Positions 48,872-58,612 are shown, numbered from the stretch's first letter. The stretch: DNA of 64,000 nucleotides from Bradyrhizobium stylosanthis (GCF_001641335.1 NZ_LVEM01000004.1:1-64000), one strand, 5' to 3'. Made by a program: numbers and translations. The notes: a model not told the origin generated them from the letters alone.

Positions 48872-50743
48872 ATGACCTCCGTGACTGACGACCTGCCGCT
48901 GGCGGCGGATTTTCCCAAGGCATCGGCCGAGGACTGGCGCAAGCTGGTCGATGGCGTGCTGAAGGGCGCCCCGTTCGAGAAGCTGGTCGGCAAGACCTAT
49001 GACGGCATCAAGATCGATCCGCTCTATCCGCGCGCCAAGGGCGTTGCGCCCGTGGCGGGCCGTCCGGCGGCAGCGCCCTGGCAGATCGTGCAGCGGATCG
49101 ACCATCCCGATGCGGCGCTCGCGAATGCGCAGGCCTTGCAGGATCTGGAGAACGGCGCGACGGGGCTTGCGCTGGTGTTCGCCGGCGCCAATGGTGCTCG
49201 CGGTTTCGGCCTGGAACCTTCGGCCGATGCCGTCGCAAAGGTCTTGAAGGGCATTCATCTCGATGCCGGCATCGGGATCGAGCTCGAGATCGGTCCGCAG
49301 TCGCGGATGGCCGCGATCCATGTCGCGGAATATGTGAAGAGCGCCGGTCTCGATCCCGCCGCCTGCAATATCCGCTTCGGGCTCGACCCGCTCGCGGCAG
49401 GGGCGGTGTGGGGCCATAGCCCGTACACCTGGGAGGAGATCGCGCCTGCCGTCACCGGTGCGATCAAGGGCCTTGCAGCGCTGGGCTTCAAGGGACCGTT
49501 TGCCTCCGCCGACGGACGCGTGATCCACGATGCCGGCGGCTCCGAGGTGCAGGAGCTGGCCTTCGTGCTCGCCTGCGACGTTGCTTATCTGCGCGCGATC
49601 GAGGGCGCGGGCATTCCGCTCGAGCAGGCGCAGGGCATGGTCTATGCACGGCTCGCCGCCGACGCCGACCAGTTCCTGACCATGGCGAAATTCCGCGCGC
49701 TGCGGCTGCTGTGGGCACGCATTGAGACCGCCTGCGGGCTCGCACCAAAGCCGCTGTTCATTGCCGCCGATACGGCCTGGCGCATGCTGACGCAGCGCGA
49801 CCCCTATGTGAACATGCTGCGTGCGACGATGGCGACGTTCGCCGCGGGGCTCGCCGGCGCCAATGCGATCACCGTGCTGCCGCATACGCTGGCGCTCGGC
49901 CTGCCCGATCCGTTCGCGCGCCGCGTGGCCCGCAACACCCAGCTTCTGCTGCTTGAGGAAAGCAACCTCGCCAAGGTCAGCGATCCCGCGGCCGGTGCCG
50001 GCGGCATCGAGACGCTGACCGCGCAGCTCTGCGACGCCGCCTGGGCATTGTTCCAGGAGAGCGAGAAAGCCGGCGGCGCCTTCGCCGCGCTCCAGCAAGG
50101 CGTGTTCCAAAGCAAGGTCGCCGCAGCCCGCAAGGCGCGCGATGCGAACATCGCCAAGCGCCGCGACGTGCTGACCGGCGCCAGCGAGTTTCCGAACCTG
50201 CATGAGAGCCAGACGGCGGTGCTGAAGGCGACGCCGGTCGCGCTGCCGCCTTACGGCGAGCAGAAATACAAGTTCGATGCGCTGCCGCCGATCCGGCTGG
50301 CGGAACCGTTCGAAGCGCTGCGCGATAAATCCGATGCGGCCCTGAAGGCGCGCGGGGCGCGGCCAAAGGTGTTCCTCGCCAATCTCGGCACGCCCGCCGA
50401 TTTCACGGCGCGCGCGACTTTCGCCAAGAGCCTGTTCGAGGCCGGCGGCATCCAGGCCGTCGACAGCGAGGGTTTTAGCGATCCAGCCAAGCTGGCTGCC
50501 GCGTTCAAGGTCTCGGGCGCCGAGCTCTCCTGCGTTTGTTCCAGCGACAAGGTCTATGCGGAACACGCCGAGGCCGCGGCGAAGGCCCTGCAATCGGCAG
50601 GCAGCCGACATATCTATCTGGCGGGCCGCCCGACTGAAGCTGAGGCGGTGCTGCGGGCCGCCGGCGTCACGGGTTTTGTCTTCGCCGGGGGCGATGCGCT
50701 TGCCACGTTGCAGGACGCTTATCGACGGATGGAACAGGCATGA
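48872..50743 (+). CDS. mutA: Methylmalonyl-CoA mutase small subunit
   Basis: This 623-residue protein is the non-catalytic partner of the B12-dependent mutase that interconverts methylmalonyl-CoA and succinyl-CoA. It keeps the TIM-barrel part and a C-terminal B12-like domain, but the cobalt-ligand motif DxHxxG is replaced (KVFLANLGTPADFTARATF), as in other MutA chains. It forms a heterodimer with MutB encoded downstream. ATGA overlap at 50740 with the GFA gene shows tight coupling of that gene to mutA. Confidence 0.94.
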   Translation: MTSVTDDLPLAADFPKASAEDWRKLVDGVLKGAPFEKLVGKTYDGIKIDPLYPRAKGVAPVAGRPAAAPWQIVQRIDHPDAALANAQALQDLENGATGLALVFAGANGARGFGLEPSADAVAKVLKGIHLDAGIGIELEIGPQSRMAAIHVAEYVKSAGLDPAACNIRFGLDPLAAGAVWGHSPYTWEEIAPAVTGAIKGLAALGFKGPFASADGRVIHDAGGSEVQELAFVLACDVAYLRAIEGAGIPLEQAQGMVYARLAADADQFLTMAKFRALRLLWARIETACGLAPKPLFIAADTAWRMLTQRDPYVNMLRATMATFAAGLAGANAITVLPHTLALGLPDPFARRVARNTQLLLLEESNLAKVSDPAAGAGGIETLTAQLCDAAWALFQESEKAGGAFAALQQGVFQSKVAAARKARDANIAKRRDVLTGASEFPNLHESQTAVLKATPVALPPYGEQKYKFDALPPIRLAEPFEALRDKSDAALKARGARPKVFLANLGTPADFTARATFAKSLFEAGGIQAVDSEGFSDPAKLAAAFKVSGAELSCVCSSDKVYAEHAEAAAKALQSAGSRHIYLAGRPTEAEAVLRAAGVTGFVFAGGDALATLQDAYRRMEQA

Positions 50744-51204
50744 CCGAAGCCAGCAAACCCGTGCTCACCGGCGGCTGCCAATGCGGCGCGATCCGCTTTG
50801 CGCTGACGGCGACACCGAACAAGATTTCGATCTGCCATTGCCGGATGTGCCAGAAGGCGAGCGGCGCGCCGTTCGCCTCCTTTGCCGATATCAACCGAAC
50901 CGACTTCGCCTGGACCAAGGGCCAACCGTCGTTCTTCCGCTCCTCCTCGATCGCCGATCGCGGCTACTGCGCGGCCTGCGGCACGCCGCTGAGCTTCGGC
51001 CGCATCGACGGCGAGCGGATCGAGATCATGACCGGCGCCTTCGATCGCCCTGACCACGTGGTGCCGACACGGCAGTACGGAACGGAATCCCGCCTCGGCT
51101 GGGTGGTCGGCATCGCCAACCTGCCGAGCCAGACCACGCAGCAGAATTACGGGCCGGAGAAGATGGCGACCATCGTCAGCCATCAGCATCCGGACCATGA
51201 TTGA
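50740..51204 (+). CDS. GFA-family zinc protein between mutA and mutB
   Basis: This 154-residue Gfa-fold protein has GGCQCGAIRFAL near residue 11, CHCRMCQKASGAP near 32 and YCAACGTPLSFGR near 74, the full zinc-binding pattern. It overlaps mutA by four bases and mutB by eight, so its translation is locked to the mutase subunits. No link of GFA proteins to the mutase is known to me. A role with a reactive aldehyde or thiol product is conceivable but speculative. A paralogue is at 6440. Confidence 0.9.
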   Translation: MTEASKPVLTGGCQCGAIRFALTATPNKISICHCRMCQKASGAPFASFADINRTDFAWTKGQPSFFRSSSIADRGYCAACGTPLSFGRIDGERIEIMTGAFDRPDHVVPTRQYGTESRLGWVVGIANLPSQTTQQNYGPEKMATIVSHQHPDHD

Positions 51205-53377
51205 TGATATGGTTGAAGCCATGAGCCGCATTCCCAATTTCGCAAACGTCGCCTTCGAGCGGACCGCAACCACCGCGCCGTCAGGCAGCGCCGAGCCGTG
51301 GCTGACGCCTGAGGGCATTCTGGTGAAGCCCGCCTATGGCGAGGCGGATCTGGCCGGGCTCGATTTCCTCGAGACCTATCCGGGCATCGCGCCGTATCTG
51401 CGCGGCCCCTACCCGACCATGTATGTCAACCAGCCCTGGACGGTCCGGCAATATGCCGGCTTCTCCACGGCGGAGGATTCCAACGCGTTCTACCGCCGCA
51501 ACTTGGCTGCGGGACAGAAGGGCCTCTCGGTCGCCTTCGATCTCGCCACCCATCGCGGCTATGACAGCGACCATCCGCGCGTCGGCGGCGACGTCGGCAT
51601 GGCCGGCGTGGCCATCGATTCCATCTACGACATGCGCACGCTGTTCGCGGGGATCCCGCTCGATCAGATGAGCGTGTCGATGACCATGAACGGCGCGGTG
51701 CTGCCGATCCTCGCGCTCTATGTTGCGGCCGCCGAGGAACAGGGCGTGCCGCCGGAGAAACTCTCAGGCACCATTCAGAACGACATTCTGAAAGAGTTCA
51801 TGGTGCGCAACACCTATATCTATCCGCCCGCGCCCTCGATGCGGATCATCTCGGACATCTTCGCTTACACCTCGCAGAAGATGCCGAAATACAATTCGAT
51901 CTCGATCTCCGGCTATCACATGCAGGAGGCCGGTGCGACGCAGGACCTCGAGCTCGCTTATACGCTCGCCGACGGTGTCGAATATCTGCGCGCCGGTCTT
52001 GCCGCGGGCCTCGACGTCGACCGCTTCGCGCCGCGGCTGTCGTTCTTCTGGGCGATCGGCATGAACTTCTTCATGGAAGTCGCCAAGATGCGCGCGGCGC
52101 GCCTGTTGTGGGCGAAGCTGCTCAAGCCGTTCAATCCGAAAGACCCGCGCTCGCTATCGCTGCGCACGCACAGCCAAACCTCGGGCTGGTCGCTGACCGC
52201 GCAGGACGTCTTCAACAACGTGATGCGCACGACGGTGGAGGCGATGGCGGCGACGCAAGGCCACACCCAGTCGCTGCACACCAACGCGCTCGACGAGGCG
52301 CTGGCGCTGCCGACGGATTTCTCGGCGCGCATCGCCCGCAACACCCAGCTGTTCCTGCAGCAGGAGAGCGGCACCACCCGGATCATCGATCCCTGGGGCG
52401 GCTCGTATTACGTCGAGCGGCTGACGCGCGACCTCGCCGCCAAGGCCTGGGGCCACATCCAGGAGGTCGAGGAACTCGGCGGCATGGCCAAGGCCATCGA
52501 GGCCGGCGTGCCAAAACTGCGCATCGAGGAGGCCTCGGCCAAGACCCAGGCCCGCATCGACGCCGGCAAGCAGGCGGTGATCGGCGTCAACAAGTACAAG
52601 CCGACCGACGAGGCACCGATCGACATCCTCAAGGTGGACAACACCAATGTCCGCCGGCTGCAGATCGACAAGCTGACGCGACTGAAGAGCGAGCGCAACC
52701 AGACGGACGTCGATGCCGCGCTCGCCGCGATCACGCGTTCGGCCGGCGAAGGCAACGGCAATCTGCTGGCGCTCGCGATCGACGCGGCGCGCGCCAAGGC
52801 GACCGTCGGCGAAATTTCGAACGCGATGGAGAAGGTGTTCGGCCGCCACCGCGCCGAGATCAAATCCATCACCGGCGTCTACAAGCGGGAGGCGTCCAGC
52901 ATGGGCAACCAGGTCGAGAAGGTTCAGGCGCTGATCGATGCGTTCGAGGAGGCCGAAGGTCGCCGCCCGCGCATCCTGGTCGCCAAGATCGGCCAGGACG
53001 GCCACGACCGCGGCCAGAAGGTAATCGCCTCGGCATTTGCCGATATCGGCTTTGACGTCGACATCGGGCCACTGTTTGCGACCGCCGATGAGGCCGCGCG
53101 GCAGGCGGTCGAGAACGACGTGCACATCCTCGGTGTCTCCTCGCTCGCCGCTGCCCACCTCACCGCGGTGCCCGAGCTCAAGGCCGCGCTGAAGAAGCAG
53201 GGCCGCGACGACATCATGATCATCGTTGGCGGCGTGGTGCCGCCGCAGGACTACGACGCGCTCTACGCGGCCGGCGCCGAGGCGATCTTCCCGCCCGGCA
53301 CCGTGATCGCAGACGCGGCCGAGGAGCTGATCCGCAAGCTCAACGCGCGGCTCGGGCATAGCGAGGCGGCGGAGTAA
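51197..53377 (+). CDS. mutB: Methylmalonyl-CoA mutase large (catalytic) subunit
   Basis: This 726-residue B12 enzyme carries the complete catalytic TIM barrel and the B12 domain with the lower-ligand motif GQDGHDRGQK (His near 603). Substrate-barrel motifs such as YAGFSTAEDSNAFYRRN are intact. It converts methylmalonyl-CoA from propionate, odd-chain fatty acid or branched amino-acid breakdown to succinyl-CoA. ATG at 51197 or 51221 (MSRIPNF) are both possible; the first overlaps the GFA gene. Its chaperone gene meaB lies about 4.2 kb downstream. Confidence 0.95.
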   Translation: MIDDMVEAMSRIPNFANVAFERTATTAPSGSAEPWLTPEGILVKPAYGEADLAGLDFLETYPGIAPYLRGPYPTMYVNQPWTVRQYAGFSTAEDSNAFYRRNLAAGQKGLSVAFDLATHRGYDSDHPRVGGDVGMAGVAIDSIYDMRTLFAGIPLDQMSVSMTMNGAVLPILALYVAAAEEQGVPPEKLSGTIQNDILKEFMVRNTYIYPPAPSMRIISDIFAYTSQKMPKYNSISISGYHMQEAGATQDLELAYTLADGVEYLRAGLAAGLDVDRFAPRLSFFWAIGMNFFMEVAKMRAARLLWAKLLKPFNPKDPRSLSLRTHSQTSGWSLTAQDVFNNVMRTTVEAMAATQGHTQSLHTNALDEALALPTDFSARIARNTQLFLQQESGTTRIIDPWGGSYYVERLTRDLAAKAWGHIQEVEELGGMAKAIEAGVPKLRIEEASAKTQARIDAGKQAVIGVNKYKPTDEAPIDILKVDNTNVRRLQIDKLTRLKSERNQTDVDAALAAITRSAGEGNGNLLALAIDAARAKATVGEISNAMEKVFGRHRAEIKSITGVYKREASSMGNQVEKVQALIDAFEEAEGRRPRILVAKIGQDGHDRGQKVIASAFADIGFDVDIGPLFATADEAARQAVENDVHILGVSSLAAAHLTAVPELKAALKKQGRDDIMIIVGGVVPPQDYDALYAAGAEAIFPPGTVIADAAEELIRKLNARLGHSEAAE

Positions 53378-53550
53378 ACCCGCCGCCGCTTAGGCGCTTT
53401 CAGCCATCAAACCGGCAGGCATGCTGCCGCGACCAATCTTGCGACCCGGTGTTCGCGTTCCGCGTTCGGCGCCGGTTCATCTTGTGTGCTTATGATTACG
53501 TGCCGGCGTGACCTGTCGGCAGATCGAAATGGAAATGCGGGGGTACTGAA

Positions 53551-54363
53551 GTGAGATATCGTGCAAGCGCGCGCGCCAGCCTGGCCCTGCGCACCATCGC
53601 CGTCCTTTCGGCCATCACAATCATCTCCTTCGCCTCTCCTTCCCTCGCCGCCGATCGGAAGCCCGATGCGGTTCTCAAGAACAAGAACATCGAGGCACGG
53701 GTCCTGCTCGACGACCCGATCAAGGCGGAAGCGGCGCTCGCGGCCGATTCTCTCGCAGAAGGGAGAAAGTGGCTCGAGAAAAGCGCGGCGGAAGCGGCAG
53801 CCACGCGCAAGACCGACCCGATCCTCTTCAGGGATGGGGGCTGGGACTTCGAGCGCAAATATTCAATCCGCTCGGTCGTCGCCGACCGCTATATCAGCGT
53901 GCTCCGCAACGACTACACGGACACCCACGGCGCGCATCCCAATTCCGACGTCAACACGATCCTGTGGGACAAGACCGAGAACAAACGCATCTCGATCCGT
54001 CCATTCTTCATTGAGACTGCCGACGACGGCCCGGCGATGAAGGCGATATTGAAAGCCGTGATCGCCTCGCTCAAGATCGAAAAGAAAAAGCGCGATGTGA
54101 CCGACACGCCGGCCGACGAGCCCTACAAGGATCTCAAGCCAAGTCTCCTGAAGATCGGCGCGGTGACGCTCGCCCCGTCGACCGAGGCCGGGAAGAGCTC
54201 TGGCCTCACCTTCCACTATCCGCCCTACGCCGTCGGTGCCTATGCCGAGGGCGCATATGTCGGTTTTGTGCCGTGGGAGACACTAAAGCCCTATCTCACG
54301 CCCGAAGGGCTGCGGATCTTCGGCGGCAAGCGGCCGAAGGGCGACGAGGACGATGGGCAGTAA
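53551..54363 (+). CDS. Exported DUF3298/DUF4163-like protein
   Basis: This 270-residue protein has a signal peptide (to about residue 34, SPSLAAD) and resembles the RsiV/PdaC type DUF4163-DUF3298 architecture: a central RYISVLRNDYTDTHGAHPN segment and a C-terminal HYPPYAVGAYAEGAYVGFVPW. Relatives are extracytoplasmic and can bind peptidoglycan fragments. GTG start at 53551. It stands alone between mutB and the TTT receptor. Function unknown. Confidence 0.8.
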   Translation: MRYRASARASLALRTIAVLSAITIISFASPSLAADRKPDAVLKNKNIEARVLLDDPIKAEAALAADSLAEGRKWLEKSAAEAAATRKTDPILFRDGGWDFERKYSIRSVVADRYISVLRNDYTDTHGAHPNSDVNTILWDKTENKRISIRPFFIETADDGPAMKAILKAVIASLKIEKKKRDVTDTPADEPYKDLKPSLLKIGAVTLAPSTEAGKSSGLTFHYPPYAVGAYAEGAYVGFVPWETLKPYLTPEGLRIFGGKRPKGDEDDGQ

Positions 54364-54400
54364 GCCTGTCTTGCCCCGCCAACGTTGCTCACAAGGCGTT

Positions 54401-54442
54401 GGTAGCGCTACCTTGCAGCCGTGCTGCAAAGCCGACTAGAAT
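54401..54442 (+). promoter_or_regulatory. LacI-type palindrome abutting a promoter of the TTT transporter operon
   Basis: GGTAGCGCTACC (54401-54412) is a perfect palindrome of LacI-family style with central GCGC. TTGCAG (54413-54418) directly follows, and TAGAAT (54437-54442) lies after an 18-base spacer, which fits a sigma-70-type -35/-10 pair. The TTT receptor ATG is 51 bases downstream. A LacI-family repressor would block RNA polymerase here; no such gene lies in the window. Confidence 0.5.
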
Positions 54443-54493
54443 GCCGCCATTGACAAGAGCGCCCGGTGTCACGGGCGCCGCTGGGAGGCATTG

Positions 54494-55486
54494 ATGTCCA
54501 AGATTTCGCGCCGCACGTTTGCGGCCTCCACCGCTGCAATTGCAGCATCCGCCGCATTCGGCTTCAAGCCGGCACTTGCGCAGGCCTATCCGGCGCGCCC
54601 CGTCACGGTGATCGTGCCCTGGGGCGCTGGCGGCGGCACCGACGCAACCGCGCGCATTGTCGCAGCCCTGCTCGAAAAAGATCTCGGCCAGCCCTTCAAC
54701 GTGGTCAACCGCACCGGCGGCTCCGGCGTGGTCGGCCATAGCGCGATCGCGACCGCGCAGCCCGACGGCTACACCATCGGCATGCTCACCGTCGAAATCT
54801 CGATGATGCATTGGCAGGGCCTCACCGATCTGACGCCGAAGAGCTACACCCCGCTCGCCCTGATGAATGAAGATCCGCCGGGTATCCAGGTTTCGTCGTC
54901 CTCGCCCTACAAGACGGTCAAGGAGCTTGCCGAGGCGATCAAGGCGGCCCCTCCCGGCAAGTTCAAGGCCTCCGGCACCGGCCAGGGCGGCATCTGGCAT
55001 CTGGCGCTGGTCGGCTGGATGCAGGCAATGGGCCTGCCCGCCAACCAGGTCGCCTGGGTCCCGTCGAACGGCGCGGCCCCCGCGATGCAGGATCTGGCCG
55101 CCGGCGGCCTCGACCTCACCACATGCTCGGTGCCGGAAGCCCGCGCGATCATCGAGGCCGGCAAGGCCAGGAGCCTCGCCATCATGGCGCCGGCGCGCAA
55201 CCCGATCTTCAAGGACGTGCCGACGCTGAAGGAGGCGATGGGCATCGACTACGCCACCGGCGCCTGGCGCGGCATCGGCGCACCGAAGAACCTGCCGCCG
55301 GAGATCGCAGCCAAGCTCACCGCGGCGCTGAAGAAGGTCTACGACTCCGCCGAGTTCAAGGACTTCATGAGCAACCGCGGCTTCGGCACGGTGTGGGGCG
55401 ATGCTGGCCAGTTCGCGGGCTTCATGGACAAGGGCGACGCCCAGATGGGCGAAGCGATGAAGGCCGCAGGACTGAGCAAGGCGTGA
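54494..55486 (+). CDS. TTT-family substrate-binding receptor with Tat-like signal
   Basis: This 330-residue Bug-family receptor begins MSKISRRTFAAS, an SRRxF twin-arginine-like signal, and then the family pattern AYPARPVTVIVPWGAGGGTD and the late GTVWGDAGQFAGFMDKGDA. It captures a carboxylate for the TctB/TctA membrane pair encoded next. The ATG at 54494 is spaced correctly from GGGAGG; the in-frame TTG at 54491 is too close. A LacI-type palindrome precedes its promoter. Confidence 0.9.
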   Translation: MSKISRRTFAASTAAIAASAAFGFKPALAQAYPARPVTVIVPWGAGGGTDATARIVAALLEKDLGQPFNVVNRTGGSGVVGHSAIATAQPDGYTIGMLTVEISMMHWQGLTDLTPKSYTPLALMNEDPPGIQVSSSSPYKTVKELAEAIKAAPPGKFKASGTGQGGIWHLALVGWMQAMGLPANQVAWVPSNGAAPAMQDLAAGGLDLTTCSVPEARAIIEAGKARSLAIMAPARNPIFKDVPTLKEAMGIDYATGAWRGIGAPKNLPPEIAAKLTAALKKVYDSAEFKDFMSNRGFGTVWGDAGQFAGFMDKGDAQMGEAMKAAGLSKA

Positions 55487-55562
55487 TCTGCGCCTGCGAT
55501 GCTCTGATCGCCTCTCCCCGCGCGCGGGGAGAGGAAGTGCATTTCTCATAGGACCCCTTTCC

Positions 55563-56054
55563 ATGCGTCTTCCCGACTCCGTCACGGGATCGTTTCTCGT
55601 CGTGCTTGGCGCGGCCGCCGCCTATGGCGGCTACATCCTGCCGCCGGTGCCGGGGCAGCCGGTCGGCCCCAACGTGTTTCCGCTGGTGATCGGCACGGGC
55701 CTCGCGCTATGCGGGCTCGCCATCGTGTTCGGGATCGGACATTCCTTCGAGGAGGAGGAAGAGCTGATCCCGCTCGAGGACGGCCAGGCCGCCGCCCCGC
55801 CGCCGCAGGGCAAGCTCTACGGCCTGCGCGCCCTGCTGCCGCCGGCGCTGCTGCTGTTCTACGTCCTTGCCGCCGACCGGCTCGGCTTCATCATCACCGC
55901 GGCGATCATGGTCTACATCACCTCGACAGCGCTCGGGGCGAAGTGGAAGCTGGCGCTGCCGCTCGCCGCGCTGTCGCCCTTCGCCATCCACCTCATCTTC
56001 GGCAAGCTGCTCCGCGTGCCGCTGCCCGCCGGCCTGCTGCCGACGCCCTGGTAA
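55563..56054 (+). CDS. tctB: TTT-family small membrane subunit (TctB)
   Basis: This 163-residue protein has about four hydrophobic helices with an acidic loop (EEEEELIPLEDGQ), the layout of TctB. It pairs with TctA to form the secondary transporter. It starts 76 bases after the receptor and ends four bases before tctA; it is expressed with both. Confidence 0.9.
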   Translation: MRLPDSVTGSFLVVLGAAAAYGGYILPPVPGQPVGPNVFPLVIGTGLALCGLAIVFGIGHSFEEEEELIPLEDGQAAAPPPQGKLYGLRALLPPALLLFYVLAADRLGFIITAAIMVYITSTALGAKWKLALPLAALSPFAIHLIFGKLLRVPLPAGLLPTPW

Positions 56055-56058
56055 TCCC

Positions 56059-57570
56059 ATGCTCAAGACCCTGATTGATGCCTTCGCGCTGATCTCCACC
56101 TGGGAGGTCATCATCGCGATGTTCGCAGCCTCCGTGTACGGCCTCGTCATCGGCTCGCTGCCCGGCCTGTCGGCGACGATGGCGACCGCCCTGCTCGTCC
56201 CCGTCACCTTCTATCTGTCGCCGATCGCGGCGATCGCGACCATCGTGGCGGCGTCCTCGATGGCGATCTTCTCGGGCGACATTCCCGGCGCGCTGCTCCG
56301 CATTCCCGGCACGCCCGCCTCCGCGGCCTATGCCGACGAGGCCTATGCCATGACGCGCAAGGGCCAGGCCGAGCTCGCGCTCGGCGCCGGCGTCTGGTTC
56401 TCCGCCGTCGGCGGCATTGCCGGCGTGCTGTCGCTGATGATCCTGGCGCCGCCGCTCGCCGAGATCGCGCTGTCGTTCTCGACCTTCGAATATTTCTGGC
56501 TGGCGTTGCTCGGACTGATGTGCGCCACGCTGGTCGCGCGCTCCTCGCCGGTGAAGGCAATCGCCGGCATGTTCCTCGGCCTGCTCGTCTCCTGCATCGG
56601 CATCGAGAATCCCGGCGGCGTGCCGCGCTTCACCTTTGGCATTACCGACCTGTTCGGCGGCATCGAGCCGATCCCGGCGCTGGTCGGCGTGTTCGCGGTG
56701 GCGCAGGTGATGCGCGCGATGCTGACGCCCGAGCCGCCGCCGCTGCCGCGCCGGAAATTCGGAAGCATCATGGCCGGTCAGTGGCGGCTGACCAAGAAAT
56801 ATCACTGGCAGATGACGCGCGGAAACATCGTCGGCATCATCATCGGCGTGCTGCCCGGCGCCGGCGCCGACATGGCGGCGTGGGTCTCCTATGCGATGTC
56901 GAAGCGCTTCTCCAAGGAGAAGGAAAAATTCGGTACCGGCCATGTCGAGGGCCTGGTCGAGGCCGGCGCCAGCAACAATGCCAGCATCGCCTCGGGCTGG
57001 GTACCCTCGCTGCTGTTCGGCATCCCCGGCGACACCATCGCGGCGATCGCGATCGGCGTGCTCTACATGAAGGGTCTCAATCCGGGCCCGACGCTGTTCA
57101 CCGAGAAGGCGTCGAGCATGTACGCGATCTACCTGATGTTCATCATCGCGAACATCCTGATGATCCCGCTCGGCATCGCCATGATCCGCGTCGCCGCCTA
57201 CATCCTGCTGGCGCCGCGCTCGACCGTGATGCCGATCATCATGCTGTGCTGCGCCGTCGGCTCGTTCGCGATCGGCAACAACATGTTCGGCGTCGTCACC
57301 GTCGCCGCCTTCGGGGTGATCGGCTACGTGATGGAGGCCAACGGCTATCCCGTCGCCGCAATGGTGCTCGGCATCGTCATGGGCACCATGGTGGAGCAGG
57401 CCTTTGTGACATCGCTGATCAAGTCCGACGGCAGCATTTTGCCGTTCTTCGAGCGCCCCGTCGCAGCGATCCTCGCGGCAATGGCAATCGGCGCCCTGCT
57501 CTGGCCGGTGATGGTGTGGGTCTGGCGGAAGCTGAAACCGATGCAGACGGCTACGGCGACATCCCGGTGA
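56059..57570 (+). CDS. tctA: TTT-family large membrane subunit (TctA)
   Basis: This 503-residue permease has about ten to twelve helices. Family motifs: SLPGLSATMATALLVPVTF near residue 34, IPGTPASAAYADEAYAMTRK near 76 and LPGAGADMAAWVSYAMSKRF near 264. It imports the receptor-bound carboxylate using an ion gradient. The start at 56059 is chosen; a longer frame through tctB is an artefact. The meaB gene follows 52 bases downstream on the same strand. Confidence 0.95.
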   Translation: MLKTLIDAFALISTWEVIIAMFAASVYGLVIGSLPGLSATMATALLVPVTFYLSPIAAIATIVAASSMAIFSGDIPGALLRIPGTPASAAYADEAYAMTRKGQAELALGAGVWFSAVGGIAGVLSLMILAPPLAEIALSFSTFEYFWLALLGLMCATLVARSSPVKAIAGMFLGLLVSCIGIENPGGVPRFTFGITDLFGGIEPIPALVGVFAVAQVMRAMLTPEPPPLPRRKFGSIMAGQWRLTKKYHWQMTRGNIVGIIIGVLPGAGADMAAWVSYAMSKRFSKEKEKFGTGHVEGLVEAGASNNASIASGWVPSLLFGIPGDTIAAIAIGVLYMKGLNPGPTLFTEKASSMYAIYLMFIIANILMIPLGIAMIRVAAYILLAPRSTVMPIIMLCCAVGSFAIGNNMFGVVTVAAFGVIGYVMEANGYPVAAMVLGIVMGTMVEQAFVTSLIKSDGSILPFFERPVAAILAAMAIGALLWPVMVWVWRKLKPMQTATATSR

Positions 57571-57622
57571 TATCGGGCGGGCGGCCCTCGCCTGCCCCGC
57601 CTCGGCGTTGTAAAGCAGGGGC

Positions 57623-58612
57623 ATGACTGAGAAGAAGGCCTCGCTGGACATCAAATCCCTCGCCCGCGACCTGCGCGCGGGGAGCCGCGCAGCCCTCGCC
57701 CGGGCCATCACGCTGGTGGAGAGCCGGCGCAGCGATCACCAGGCGCTGGCGCGCGAGCTGGTGCAGATGTTGTTGCCCGACACCGGCAAAGCCTTCCGCG
57801 TCGGCATCACCGGTTCGCCCGGCGTCGGCAAATCCACCACCATCGACGCGCTCGGAACCTATCTGATCGAACAGGGCCATAAGGTCGCGGTGCTCGCGGT
57901 CGATCCGTCCTCGGCGCGCAGCGGCGGCTCGATCCTCGGCGACAAGACGCGGATGGCACAGCTCGCGGCCTCCGACGACGCCTTCATCCGCCCCTCGCCG
58001 TCCTCGGGCACGCTCGGCGGCGTCGCCGCCAAGACGCGCGAGGCGATGCTGCTCTGCGAGGCAGCCGGCTTCGGCGTGGTGCTGGTCGAGACGGTCGGCA
58101 TCGGTCAGTCCGAGACGGCCGTTTGCGACATGACCGATTTCTTCCTCGCTCTGATGCTGCCGGGTGGCGGCGACGAGCTGCAGGGCATCAAGAAGGGGCT
58201 GGTCGAGCTCGCCGACATGATCGCGATCAACAAGGCCGACGGCGACAATCTCAAGCGCGCCAGGATCACCGCTGCCGACTATCGCGGCGCGCTGCATATC
58301 TTGGCGCCGCGATCCGAGCATTGGCATCCGCCGGTCGAGACCTATTCGGCGCTGACCGGCGATGGCATCGCAAAGATCTGGCAGAAGGTTCTGGATCACC
58401 GCAAGGCGATGAATGCCTCCGGCGATTTCGCCGCGCGGCGGCGCGAGCAGCAGGTGAAGTGGATGTGGTCGATGCTGGAGCAACGCATGCTGGCGCGACT
58501 GCGCAGCGAGGCCTCGGTGCGCAGCAAGGTCCGCAAGATCGAGGCCGAGGTCGCCAACGGCCATCTCACCCCGGCGCTCGCCGCCGAGCAGATCCTGGAG
58601 TTGCTGCAATGA
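57623..58612 (+). CDS. meaB: MeaB-type GTPase, chaperone of methylmalonyl-CoA mutase
   Basis: This 329-residue G3E-family GTPase loads and protects the B12 cofactor of methylmalonyl-CoA mutase. Walker A GSPGVGKST is at about residues 64-72; switch regions DPSSARSGGSILGD and ETVGIGQSE and the base motif NKAD are intact. It is separated from mutA/mutB by the TTT transporter. Its stop overlaps the pyrrolidone-peptidase-like ATG by four bases. Confidence 0.95.
   Translation: MTEKKASLDIKSLARDLRAGSRAALARAITLVESRRSDHQALARELVQMLLPDTGKAFRVGITGSPGVGKSTTIDALGTYLIEQGHKVAVLAVDPSSARSGGSILGDKTRMAQLAASDDAFIRPSPSSGTLGGVAAKTREAMLLCEAAGFGVVLVETVGIGQSETAVCDMTDFFLALMLPGGGDELQGIKKGLVELADMIAINKADGDNLKRARITAADYRGALHILAPRSEHWHPPVETYSALTGDGIAKIWQKVLDHRKAMNASGDFAARRREQQVKWMWSMLEQRMLARLRSEASVRSKVRKIEAEVANGHLTPALAAEQILELLQ

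Noticed and set aside
48641..50611. Long open frame antisense to mutA; similar ones at 38169-39893 and 55993-57711
   Set aside because: Each lies opposite a well-supported gene and has the low-information composition of an antisense frame.
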